Shown one piece after another: positions 8,903 through 17,180 of a stretch of DNA of 64,000 nt (position 1 is its first letter; each line of letters opens with the position of its first letter). The notes beneath the pieces were generated by a model. That model ran no database searches. It worked only from the letters and a program-made list of their open reading frames with translations, and had not been told where the DNA came from. The position numbers and the translations under genes are program-made. Origin of the DNA: CAVUCH01 sp963697705 (GTDB lineage Bacteria > Acidobacteriota > Vicinamibacteria > Vicinamibacterales > JAENWD01). The stretch spans positions 1,612,001-1,676,000 of the forward strand of contig CAVOPA010000017.1 of assembly GCA_963697705.1 (NCBI GenBank), written 5' to 3'.

Positions 8903-9029
8903 AAGCCCGCGATTCACTTGTGTAGTCATGTGGGGCAGGCCTTCAGGCCTGCTTGCGAGCGCGATTTGCAGGGCTGAAGCCCTGCCCCACGTGACTGATG
9001 GCCGACAACACAAGTGAGCACCGGATTAG
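8901..9029. repeat. Palindromic repeat element, type 2, copy B (inverted)
   Basis: An inverted near-copy of 5301-5431. It begins CTAAGCCCGCGATTCACTTG and ends GACAACACAAGTGAGCACCG then GATTAG, with the same two inner hairpins (GGCAGGCCTTCAGGCCTGC and GCAGGGCTGAAGCCCTGCC). The strong hairpins could terminate transcription in both directions. It directly follows the type 3 element. Confidence 0.85.
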
Positions 9030-9144
9030 TGGTGTGTTCGCTTTACAGATCGTCGTCAGCCGGCACGCCCGGCCCAGCTGACGCCTTCGTGATGACGAGG
9101 ACCGGTCCGAGGTGAGCGGATTCCCCGTCGTGGGATGTGCAGTC

Positions 9145-9837
9145 GTGTCGAAAACGCGTGTGCTCGTCGTCGAAGACGAACCGGACATCGCTGGTCTCAT
9201 CAAGCACACGCTCGAGCGCGGCGGGCTGACCGAGGCCGAGATCGTGGAGAGCGGCGACGCGGCGCTTCGATCCGTAACGGAGCACCCGCCGGATCTGGTC
9301 ATCCTCGACCTGAACCTGCCCGTGCTGAGCGGGCTCGAGGTGTGCCGCATTCTGCGCGCGCGGCCGCTATCCGCGCACGTGCCGATCATCATGCTGACGG
9401 CGATGTCGACGGAGAGCGATCGGATCGCGGGCCTGGATCTCGGCGCCGACGATTACGTCATCAAGCCGTTCAGCGTGCGCGAGCTGGCCGCGCGCGTCAG
9501 GGCCGTGCTGCGACGACGAGGGCAGGAGACGAGCGCCGCCGGGAGCGCCGTCTACCGCGGCGCCGCCCTGTCGGCGGATTTCGAGGCCGTCGCGGTCAGC
9601 GTGGAAGGCGAACCGGTTCGGCTCACGCGGCGGGAATTCGAGCTGCTGCGTCACCTCGTGGAGAATCGGAATCGCGTGCTGTCGCGCGATCGGCTCCTCG
9701 AGCGCGTGTGGGGCTACGACCGCGAAATGGAGACGCGGTCGGTGGACGTACACGTCGGCCGGCTCCGCAGCAAGCTCGGTGTCGCCGGCCGCCAGATCGA
9801 GACCGTCGTCGGGCTCGGGTATCGGTTCGTGGATTGA
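9145..9837 (+). CDS. OmpR/PhoB-family response regulator
   Basis: A two-component response regulator of about 230 residues. The receiver domain opens TRVLVVEDEPD (acidic pocket), the phospho-acceptor aspartate is in VILDLNLPVLSG (residue 55 from this start), the threonine switch in IIMLTAMS and the conserved lysine in VIKPFS. A winged-helix output domain follows from about residue 130, with RLTRREFELLRHLVENRNRV and GYDREMETRSVDVHVGRLRS, then GLGYRF. The GTG at 9145 gives a standard N-terminus; a GTG at 9112 with its own GAGGA would add 11 residues. No histidine kinase is adjacent, so the partner is encoded elsewhere. It ends 18 bases from a convergent small gene. Confidence 0.92.
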   Translation: MSKTRVLVVEDEPDIAGLIKHTLERGGLTEAEIVESGDAALRSVTEHPPDLVILDLNLPVLSGLEVCRILRARPLSAHVPIIMLTAMSTESDRIAGLDLGADDYVIKPFSVRELAARVRAVLRRRGQETSAAGSAVYRGAALSADFEAVAVSVEGEPVRLTRREFELLRHLVENRNRVLSRDRLLERVWGYDREMETRSVDVHVGRLRSKLGVAGRQIETVVGLGYRFVD

Positions 9838-9855
9838 TCGAAAGCGGCGGCGGCG

Positions 9856-10062
9856 TCAGTCGGGGATCCAGCCGGCATCCTCCAGAGACCCGACTTCGAG
9901 ATCGAAGCGCAGCCTCGCGCGTTCGACGCGATGCCAGTCGTCGTAACGGGCCTCGGTCACGACCTTGGCATCGAGCAGCGCCCGTGCCTCCCATTCCCCG
10001 CCCCGCTCGCTGATCTCGTAGCGCCGCGTGTGCCCTGCCTGCTTGATTTGTCGCTGATACAT
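9856..10062 (-). CDS. Small protein of unknown function
   Basis: A 68-residue protein from the ATG at 10062 (MYQRQIKQAGHTRRYEISER). It continues GGEWEARALLDAKVVTEARY and DDWHRVERARLRFDLEV, a sheet-then-helix pattern of a compact soluble domain. A longer frame exists upstream (to 10119) but the inner ATG begins where the ordered sequence does. I recognise the general type as a short acidobacterial hypothetical, with no assigned function. It converges with the response regulator at 18 bases. Confidence 0.6.
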   Translation of the reverse strand: MYQRQIKQAGHTRRYEISERGGEWEARALLDAKVVTEARYDDWHRVERARLRFDLEVGSLEDAGWIPD

Positions 10063-10310
10063 GATGGCGTCCGTTCTGATGTGACGGTTCAATCCTGCCC
10101 CAGACTGGGCACGACCCATGTAAACACCGCGTAAACAATCGTAAGCTCCAACTGGTCAAGCGGTTGGAGCAATCCAGCCGCGCCCGCGAGACCGTCTGAC
10201 GTTCCGGATTGAAGGCCGCGACAGGCGGTGACGATGACGCGGCAGCGCCCAAGCCGAGCGACGGCTTCTGACCGCACGGCAACCTCGTGCGTGGCGACGT
10301 ATCATCTGTC
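10063..10310. promoter_or_regulatory. Divergent intergenic region with a perfect hairpin
   Basis: About 250 bases between two divergently read genes, so it should contain both promoters. An 8-base perfect inverted repeat, GCTCCAAC at 10145-10152 and GTTGGAGC at 10163-10170, is separated by 10 bases; without a following T run it looks more like a binding site than a terminator. Promoter boxes are not clear enough to call. Confidence 0.35.
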
Positions 10311-12551
10311 ATGCACAGCTCCTCGACACAGGCGCGCGCGGGCGCGCTCGTTCTCCTTGCCCTCCTCACCGCATCGCCCTTGCAGGCGCAGGCGCCGGCG
10401 CCGGCGTCGGCAGCAACGCCGCTGACCCTGGAGTGGATCTTCGGGCCCGAGGGCCGCGGCGTCGAACGCGTGCCGGCATTCATGTGGCTGAACGATGGGT
10501 CGGCGGTGATGCTCGACACGCGCCGCCCGGAAGCGGAGCAGACCTTCGAGCGCATCGATCCGGCCACCGGCGCGCGCCAGCCGGCGCTCGTTGCCGCTAC
10601 AGCCCTGGCAAATCTGAAGGCGCTCCTGCCCGATACGAAGCTGACCGCGCTGCCCTGGCCGGCGGCGTTCGATCAGTCCGGGGCGCACGCGGCGTACGTC
10701 CTCTCGGGAGACGTGTTCGTGCTCGATCTCGGGTCCGCCGCCTTTTCGCGCCTCACGAGCACGCCGGCCGAAGAGACGAACGTTCAGTTCTCGCCTGACG
10801 GCCGCCGCCTCGCGTTCGTTCGCGCGAACGATTTGTACGTCGCCGACGTGACGTCCGCTGCCGAGACTCGCCTGACCAACGACGGGTCGCCCACCGTCCT
10901 CAACGGTTCGCTCTCGTGGGTGTACTGGGAGGAGATCTTCGGCCGCCGTGAAACGGGCTACTGGTGGGCTCCAGACGGGCATGCGATCGCATTTCTGCAG
11001 ACCGACGAGTCGGCCGTGGAGTTGAGCCACTTCGTCGACATCGCGCCGGCGACGCCGCGGGTCATCGAGCAGCGCTACCCCAAGGCCGGTACCTCCAACC
11101 CGCGCGTCCGCGTCGGGGTCGTGGACCTCGCAGCACACGCGACGACGTGGCTGCAGACGGCCGCGCCGGTCGTGGAATACGTGGCTCGCGTGCAGTGGCT
11201 GCCCGACAGCCGCCGCGTCGCCATCCAGACGCTCACGCGCGATCAGCGGGAGCTCACGCTTTCGTTCGCAGCGATCGACACCGGCGCGGCGAACCGCATC
11301 CTCACCGAAACGGACCCGGGCTGGGTGAACGTCACCGACGATCTGCGTTTCCTGGAGGACGGGCGCCACTTCCTGTGGACGTCGGAGCGCGACGGCTATC
11401 TGCACCTGTATCGCTACACCATCGACGGCCGGCTGGTGAACCAGGTCACCAGGGGCAAGTGGGCGCTGGCGTCGTCGGGCGGAGCCGTGTATTGGGTGCG
11501 TCAGTCCATCGCCGGCGTGGACGAACGCGACGGGTGGATCTACTTCACGGCCCTCGAGAAGTCTTCCGTCGAGCGGCACCTCTATCGCATCCGTCCGGAC
11601 GGCACCGGAATGACGCGCATCTCGACGGAAGCCGGGACGCACGGCATCACGATGTCGCCCGATGCGCGGTACTACGCGGACGCGTTCTCCGATATCCGGA
11701 CGCCTCCTGCGCTTCGGCTGCAGCGCGCCGACGGCACACGGGTCGCGGAGCTGTCGCCGCCGTGCGCACCGGCGCCGGCCGGTATCGATGTGCAGTTTCC
11801 GGAGCTGACGACCGTACCCGCGTCGGATGGGTTCGGCATGCCCGCGCAGTTCCTCAAACCGAAGAACTTCAGTGTCAGTCGGAAGTACCCGGTGGTGCTC
11901 TACGTGTATGGCGGCCCGAATGCGCCGACGGTGACCAACGGCTGGCAGCAGTACACGCTCTACAACCAGTTGCTCGCCGAAGCCGGCTACGTCGTGGTGC
12001 AGGTCGACAACAGGGCGGCCACCGGCATCAGCAAGCGCCTCGAAAACACGATCCTGCAGCGATCGGGGGAGCCGGAATCCGCCGACCTCGTCGACGCGGT
12101 GCGGTGGCTGAAAACGCAGGCATGGGTGGACGCGAATCGCGTCGGCGTCTGGGGCTGGAGCGGCGGCGGCACCATGACGCTGAACCTGATGACCCGCTCG
12201 ACCGAGTTCAAGGCCGGCGTGGCGATTGCTCCCGTGACCGATTGGCGGTACTACGATACGAAGTGGGCCGAGGCGTTCATGAAACGGCCCCAGGACAACC
12301 CGGAAGGCTACGAGCGCACGTCGATCGTGAAGCGTGCGGCGTCGCTGCACGGCACGCTCATGCTCGTGTTCGGCAGCTACGACGACAACGTCCACCCGCA
12401 GAACTCGCTCGCGTTCATCGACGCGCTGATCACGGCGGCCAAGCCGTTCCAGTCGCTCGTCTATCCCATGCGCAAGCACGGGATCGAGGACGACCCCGCA
12501 CAGCGCAACCTGTTCGGCGCGATGCTCGCATTCTGGCGCAGGGAACTCTGA
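10311..12551 (+). CDS. S9 family peptidase, dipeptidyl-peptidase IV type, secreted
   Basis: A 746-residue exported serine peptidase. Residues 1-27 form a Sec signal peptide (MHSSSTQARAGALVLLALL, cleavage near LQAQ). Residues about 40-480 are the eight-bladed DPP-IV beta-propeller, including SWVYWEEIFGRRETGYWWAP. The C-terminal alpha/beta-hydrolase domain has the nucleophile in GVWGWSGGGTM (Ser about 617), the aspartate in FGSYDDNVHPQNS and the histidine in MRKHGIED. Family members remove X-Pro or X-Ala dipeptides from peptide N-termini in the periplasm. I prefer ATG 10311 because the signal peptide follows it directly; a GTG at 10287 would add eight residues. It stands alone, converging on the DUF2235 gene. 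Confidence 0.93.
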   Translation: MHSSSTQARAGALVLLALLTASPLQAQAPAPASAATPLTLEWIFGPEGRGVERVPAFMWLNDGSAVMLDTRRPEAEQTFERIDPATGARQPALVAATALANLKALLPDTKLTALPWPAAFDQSGAHAAYVLSGDVFVLDLGSAAFSRLTSTPAEETNVQFSPDGRRLAFVRANDLYVADVTSAAETRLTNDGSPTVLNGSLSWVYWEEIFGRRETGYWWAPDGHAIAFLQTDESAVELSHFVDIAPATPRVIEQRYPKAGTSNPRVRVGVVDLAAHATTWLQTAAPVVEYVARVQWLPDSRRVAIQTLTRDQRELTLSFAAIDTGAANRILTETDPGWVNVTDDLRFLEDGRHFLWTSERDGYLHLYRYTIDGRLVNQVTRGKWALASSGGAVYWVRQSIAGVDERDGWIYFTALEKSSVERHLYRIRPDGTGMTRISTEAGTHGITMSPDARYYADAFSDIRTPPALRLQRADGTRVAELSPPCAPAPAGIDVQFPELTTVPASDGFGMPAQFLKPKNFSVSRKYPVVLYVYGGPNAPTVTNGWQQYTLYNQLLAEAGYVVVQVDNRAATGISKRLENTILQRSGEPESADLVDAVRWLKTQAWVDANRVGVWGWSGGGTMTLNLMTRSTEFKAGVAIAPVTDWRYYDTKWAEAFMKRPQDNPEGYERTSIVKRAASLHGTLMLVFGSYDDNVHPQNSLAFIDALITAAKPFQSLVYPMRKHGIEDDPAQRNLFGAMLAFWRREL

Positions 12552-12673
12552 GGCGCCCCGATCGCGGCCGCGGCCGTCCGTCATCGCACATGTACGCGTC
12601 GGGGATGGGCCGATCTCTGCCACCACGACATCGTGTTTAAGCCAGGGTCAACGGCGAACAGTCGAGAGCCGTG

Positions 12674-13870
12674 TCAGCAGGGGAGTTCCGCACGATCCTC
12701 AGCTGCCGAAAGGCGGCCATCCGGCGCATACGGCAGCGAATCTGGCACCAGCGGCAGCGCGCACACCGCCTCGACGAACGCGCCGGACAGGTTCGGAGGA
12801 CGGTAGGTGGCGTCGGTGCGCAGCCGCTGCAGCGCGCATGCGTGAATGGAGGCGCCGTCTGCGATCCAGCGGTGGCGGCCCAGGCCCACTGCCGGCGCTC
12901 GCCGGCCGTCCCGAAATTGCAGCTTCGGGAAGAGCTCCGCGAGCCACCACACGCCGTGCAGCGACTCGTGCTTCGGTTCGGCGCACGGCTCGGCAGGCGG
13001 GGGCGTGCGGGTGAGGACCTCGGTCAGGCGTCCGGAATCGAGGAGCAGGCCCGTCTCGGCGGCCCCCTCGAGGACCCACCGGAACGGCGTCCGCCACAGG
13101 CCGCCATCCGCCTCGGGGTAGCCGCCGCCGACATCCGAGTGCACCCCCGGGAACCACGCCTCGTGCAGCGGCTGGCCCGCCTCCGCGCGGCGGATGCGAT
13201 TCTGCCGGAAGAACCAGCGCCGTTCGTCGATCGACACCGCGTGCCACACGACCTCGACGCTCGGGTTCCGCGCCGTGAACGGATACGAGGGCGGATCCCA
13301 CACCCAGCCCACCGACGACACCGTGTCCCACAGGCCGAGGAAGTGCACGTGAAAGCGCCGATCGTCCGGCTCCTCGGGCACCACCCGCGCGAAGGTGCGC
13401 CGGAATTGGTCGCAGAGCGCGAAGTAGTCGTCCACCGCGGGCCCCGATTCGTCCCGCGGCATGCCCTTGAACAGGCGCAGCACGTACGGGATCAGGTTCT
13501 CGTTGCCCCGCGGCAGGAGCCCGAGCGTGTGCAGGACGGCGGCGAGGAGGCGAGCGGTGTAGGCGCCGCGGCTGAACCCGAACACGAAGACCGAGTCGCC
13601 CGGCTCCCACTCGCGCATCAGGAACTCGTACGCTTCCTGGACCTTCCAGAAGATGCCGGCCCCGAACGCGAGCCCGGCGATGGTCGAGATCTTCTTGCCG
13701 AGCGCCGTCCAGGCGCCAGGCTCGGGCAACGTGCCCACGCCCGGGTCGTAGTAGAGCCGTTGTCGGGCGGGGTCCCGCACCAGCGCCTGGATCACGCGGA
13801 CGACGTTCGTGTTCTCGCGACCGAACTGATTGTTCGTGCCGTCGCAGCAGATCACGAGGTTCTTGGGCAT
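12674..13870 (-). CDS. DUF2235 alpha/beta-hydrolase (Tle1-like phospholipase fold)
   Basis: A 398-residue protein of the DUF2235 family. It opens MPKNLVICCDGTNNQFGREN, the diagnostic start with the CDGT motif, and has the nucleophile elbow FGFSRGAYTARLLA near residue 105. LGLWDTVSSVGWVWDP and PGVHSDVGGGYPEADGGLW supply the other conserved acidic and histidine residues. The family includes the type VI secretion phospholipase effector Tle1, but many members are stand-alone and uncharacterised. No T6SS gene, immunity-type lipoprotein or VgrG is nearby. It starts 46 bases after the catalase-like/cytochrome gene, so it is probably the third gene of that unit. Confidence 0.88.
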   Translation of the reverse strand: MPKNLVICCDGTNNQFGRENTNVVRVIQALVRDPARQRLYYDPGVGTLPEPGAWTALGKKISTIAGLAFGAGIFWKVQEAYEFLMREWEPGDSVFVFGFSRGAYTARLLAAVLHTLGLLPRGNENLIPYVLRLFKGMPRDESGPAVDDYFALCDQFRRTFARVVPEEPDDRRFHVHFLGLWDTVSSVGWVWDPPSYPFTARNPSVEVVWHAVSIDERRWFFRQNRIRRAEAGQPLHEAWFPGVHSDVGGGYPEADGGLWRTPFRWVLEGAAETGLLLDSGRLTEVLTRTPPPAEPCAEPKHESLHGVWWLAELFPKLQFRDGRRAPAVGLGRHRWIADGASIHACALQRLRTDATYRPPNLSGAFVEAVCALPLVPDSLPYAPDGRLSAAEDRAELPC

Positions 13871-13916
13871 GACCGTCCCTCACCAGCGCCGCCCCCGGCG
13901 CACGTGCGATGCGGCG

Positions 13917-16900
13917 CTACCTCGTCGCGCGGTTGCTCGCGCTCACAACGGCCGGCGCTGCTGCTTTCGGGTGGAGCAGTGCGAAGCAGTCGGGCGGCAC
14001 GCGGCCCGGGCGTATCGGCGGCTCGTCGGGGCCGACCTTCAGGTACTCGATGATCGCGTAGCGCTCGTCGGGCGTCAGCTCGGGCCCGATCACGCCGCCC
14101 TGGTACTGCGTGTCGGCTGGCTTGCGATCGTCGAACGGGACGTACCCCTTCCGGAACTCGTGCCCGATGTTGCGATTGCCCGGCAGACTGGTGTCGAGCA
14201 CGAACCCCCCCGCCGTGCCGGCCGGACGCTCGGTCACGTAGCCTAGGCGGCGCGGGTCGTAGAGGTGTGTGCCGACGTAGAACGCGGCCGGGCGCTCCTC
14301 GCGCGGCGACAGCAGCGCGTAAATCGTGGGCACCGAGCCGTTGTGGAGGAACGGCGGCGTCGCCCACACGCCCTTCAGCGGGCGCGGCTTGTACCCCGGC
14401 ACCGCCTGCGGCAGATCGAGCGTGTCGAACCCGTCGAAGCACGCGCGCGCTTCGATCGAGTAGCGGTGGTCGTCGTAGTAGCGGTTGCGGAGCAGCGTGC
14501 CGACGATCGTGAGGCCCTCGCCGACGGACACGGATCGCAGGTCGAGCTGATCGAGCGCGGCGAGCTGGTTGTCGGTGTTGCTGAGGCTTGTCTTCGCGTA
14601 TTCCAGTTCTCCGGCGTAGCTGTCGTACACACCGGCCGCTGTCGCGGGGCGCGTGCTCCTATATACGCCCGGCCCCGCGAGCGCTGCGATCAGCGCCAGC
14701 TGCCGCGTCCGCTGCTTTTCGAGCGTGCCCCGGAGCACTTGCTGGACCTCGCCGGCGTCGAGTCCGGCCCGCGTGAGGTCCACGCGGTTGGTCATGAAGT
14801 TCACTGCCGCGTTCGGATCGGTGCCGATGTCGTGAACGTCCTTCCAATGGATCGCCCAGAGCGGGTCGTCGGGGCCGCGAGCGGGCGAAACCTGCCGCTT
14901 CATGGCGTCGCTCGCGACGTGCGGGCCGTGGCACCCGGCGCAGTGATCCGTGAACAGCTGGCGGCCGCGCGCGACCTTGGCCTGGTCGACCGGTCCGAGC
15001 AGATCCTCGGGCCACTCCGGCGGCTCGAGCGTCTGAATCGTGGTCTCGATGCGCTGCAGGTTCTCGATCGGGATCGAGCTGCGATAGCGCTCGCTCGGTG
15101 GGACGGGTCGTCCGTACCGGTCGACGAGATGATAGGTGGCGCCCGTGCCCACCGCTTCGCCGACGTTACGGGCCATCGGCTGGCTGACCGACGCGTTGTA
15201 CTGCACCCAGTCGAACTTCCAGATGTTCCACACGTACGGGTAGCTCACCGGGCCGTTGCCCATTCGATAGTTCGCCGGGTCGAGATGATCGCCGAACACG
15301 GTGTTGGCGATGCGCGCGAGGGCGTCGGTGCGGCCGAACCCTTCCTTGGTTGGGTACCAATGCGGTGAGAGGGCGCCGCGGCTGGCGCGGACGAGCTCGC
15401 GGAAGGTCCCGAACACGTCACCCCAGAGGGTCGCTCGCGCCGACCAGCTCGACTCGGGCCCCAGCACGCGGCGCGCAAAGCGGTTGAATTTGATCGGATT
15501 GGCCAGCGTGGTTCCGAAGGCTCCGGCGAGCTCCAGCTGGAAGCTGCCCGGTGCAACGTCGGTGAAGGCGTTCATCGACTGCCCGCCGTCGATGCGCACG
15601 GCGGTCACGCGGCCATTCGGCCGCTGCACGTGCAGCTGCCCGGTGTGGCAGGCCGAGCAGGTGACGTCCGCGACCCAGTCCTGGAGCGAGTCGTCGTAGC
15701 GGCGGGCGAAGCCGACCGGGAGCAGGTCGGGGTTGCTCCGCGTCGGAAACGGATCGACGACGAACCGCAGCTGCTTCATGTGATCCGGATCCGCGAAGCG
15801 CCCGCCGCGGAACGGCCGCTCGACATTGATGAACCAGCTGTACCGGATGTTGTGCATCGACGCGCCCTGCGGCGTGTAGTAGTACGCCTGCCGGCTCGGC
15901 GCATCGGCGCCGGGTCCCCATCCCTGATCCAGGTAGCGGACGTCGTCCACGCGCTCGAGCGGCGGCAGATAGGCGTCCGCACGGCTCGTGTACCAGCGGC
16001 CAAGAACGAACACTCCCAGCGCGAGCAGAAGTGCCCCGACGAACGCCCCGCGGAGCACGGACGTTACGCGGGAGCGCGGCAGCGGTACCGGTGCCGGAAG
16101 GTCCACGACACCTGTGGCGCGCGCCTCGCGGCTCGACGACTCGGCGGACCATCGCGCGCGATTGATGCTCCCGATCGGTTCGCCTCCCGGGGCCGTGTGC
16201 TCCGTGACATCGATGTACATCGCGCGTGCCGCCTCGTCGCTCAGCTCCGAGCCGGGCACGAGCGTCAGGCGGGCGACGGTGTGAAACGGCGCCTGGGCCT
16301 CGTTCCACTCGACCGCCGCGTTCTCCACCCAGTAGCTCGGATCGCGGCGCCGGCCCCGCCGCGTCATCACCTCGGCGTCGAGCAGCTGCAGACCGAACTC
16401 CCACGTGCTCATCTCCGCGTCGTCGCGCAGGTGGCGTGCGAGCTCGTCCCGCAGGCAGTTCTGGCCCGGCGCCAGCGGCTGCACCGGGTTCTCGGGCGAC
16501 GGGATCGCCGAGTACTCGATCGCTTCGTCGGGACCGTGGCGGAACGGCACCGTGCTCCAGTATCGAAGCGACTGGTAGGCGCGCACCGGCTGTTTCGTCT
16601 GGAGCGCACCGAGCACGCCGATGCGGCCGATCGCGCCGATGTCGCCGAGCGGCAGCGACCAGACGGTGCGGAGCTTGCGCCAGGCGCCGTCGGCGCTGAG
16701 CACGCGCATCAGCGTGGCAAAGGCGTGCGCGTCGTTGATGGGAAAAATGGGCGCGCTGTTGGCAGAAAAATCGAGCCGCGTGACCGCCGGTCCAACGAGC
16801 CCCGGCGCTACCTCCACGGCAAACGACAGCGCCCGCACGTCGCGGACCGCGTCGGAGCGGACCTGGCCGGAGGCGTTCGCGAAGCGCACGGTTGCCGGAT

Positions 16901-17180
16901 AGGCGCCCGGCTGTGCGAACAAGCCGCGCGCGAGCCGCGCGGCCAGACGCGGGTCTCGCACGGTCCGCCGCACGTCGAGGACCTCGAACACGGCGCGTGC
17001 GCAGATGCCCTTGGCATGCGTGCCGCGTTGGAGCGGCCCGTGCTCGGCCTTCGCGAACCGTGCCTGCAATGTGAGGATGCCCCGGACGATCTGGCGGATG
17101 TCGTCCGCTTCAGTCGAACGGGGCCGCTCGAACGGCACGCGCGCTCTGTCGGTCGACACCATGGCCATCGTGCGCGTCAT
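13917..17180 (-). CDS. Catalase-like domain fused to a membrane-anchored di-heme cytochrome c
   Basis: A 1087-residue fusion. Residues about 25-335 match the short catalase-like family: ERG-type entry, HAKGICARAVFEV with the candidate distal histidine, ATVRFANASG, TRLDFSANSAPIFPINDAHA. One transmembrane segment follows at about 370-395 (VLRGAFVGALLLALGVFVLG). The remainder, outside the membrane, carries two c-type heme motifs, CSACH (about residue 520) and CAGCH (about 755), with VPGYKPRPLKGVWATPPFLH as in di-heme cytochrome c peroxidases. Family knowledge would suggest peroxide or lipid-hydroperoxide chemistry. The cytoplasmic side of the catalase-like domain is inferred from topology. Its ATG overlaps the kinase stop (ATGA), indicating coupled translation. 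Confidence 0.88.
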   Translation of the reverse strand: MTRTMAMVSTDRARVPFERPRSTEADDIRQIVRGILTLQARFAKAEHGPLQRGTHAKGICARAVFEVLDVRRTVRDPRLAARLARGLFAQPGAYPATVRFANASGQVRSDAVRDVRALSFAVEVAPGLVGPAVTRLDFSANSAPIFPINDAHAFATLMRVLSADGAWRKLRTVWSLPLGDIGAIGRIGVLGALQTKQPVRAYQSLRYWSTVPFRHGPDEAIEYSAIPSPENPVQPLAPGQNCLRDELARHLRDDAEMSTWEFGLQLLDAEVMTRRGRRRDPSYWVENAAVEWNEAQAPFHTVARLTLVPGSELSDEAARAMYIDVTEHTAPGGEPIGSINRARWSAESSSREARATGVVDLPAPVPLPRSRVTSVLRGAFVGALLLALGVFVLGRWYTSRADAYLPPLERVDDVRYLDQGWGPGADAPSRQAYYYTPQGASMHNIRYSWFINVERPFRGGRFADPDHMKQLRFVVDPFPTRSNPDLLPVGFARRYDDSLQDWVADVTCSACHTGQLHVQRPNGRVTAVRIDGGQSMNAFTDVAPGSFQLELAGAFGTTLANPIKFNRFARRVLGPESSWSARATLWGDVFGTFRELVRASRGALSPHWYPTKEGFGRTDALARIANTVFGDHLDPANYRMGNGPVSYPYVWNIWKFDWVQYNASVSQPMARNVGEAVGTGATYHLVDRYGRPVPPSERYRSSIPIENLQRIETTIQTLEPPEWPEDLLGPVDQAKVARGRQLFTDHCAGCHGPHVASDAMKRQVSPARGPDDPLWAIHWKDVHDIGTDPNAAVNFMTNRVDLTRAGLDAGEVQQVLRGTLEKQRTRQLALIAALAGPGVYRSTRPATAAGVYDSYAGELEYAKTSLSNTDNQLAALDQLDLRSVSVGEGLTIVGTLLRNRYYDDHRYSIEARACFDGFDTLDLPQAVPGYKPRPLKGVWATPPFLHNGSVPTIYALLSPREERPAAFYVGTHLYDPRRLGYVTERPAGTAGGFVLDTSLPGNRNIGHEFRKGYVPFDDRKPADTQYQGGVIGPELTPDERYAIIEYLKVGPDEPPIRPGRVPPDCFALLHPKAAAPAVVSASNRATR

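Noticed and set aside
10302..12626. 774-codon minus-strand frame opposite the DPP-IV gene
   Set aside because: It mirrors the peptidase gene with Arg/His-rich content and no motif.
12674..13870. Type VI secretion effector
   Set aside because: DUF2235 is shared with Tle1, but there is no VgrG, PAAR, Hcp or immunity-like gene nearby.
12671..14053. Plus-strand open frame of 460 codons opposite the DUF2235 gene
   Set aside because: Arg/Pro-rich composition typical of an antisense frame in high-GC DNA; the minus strand has family motifs.
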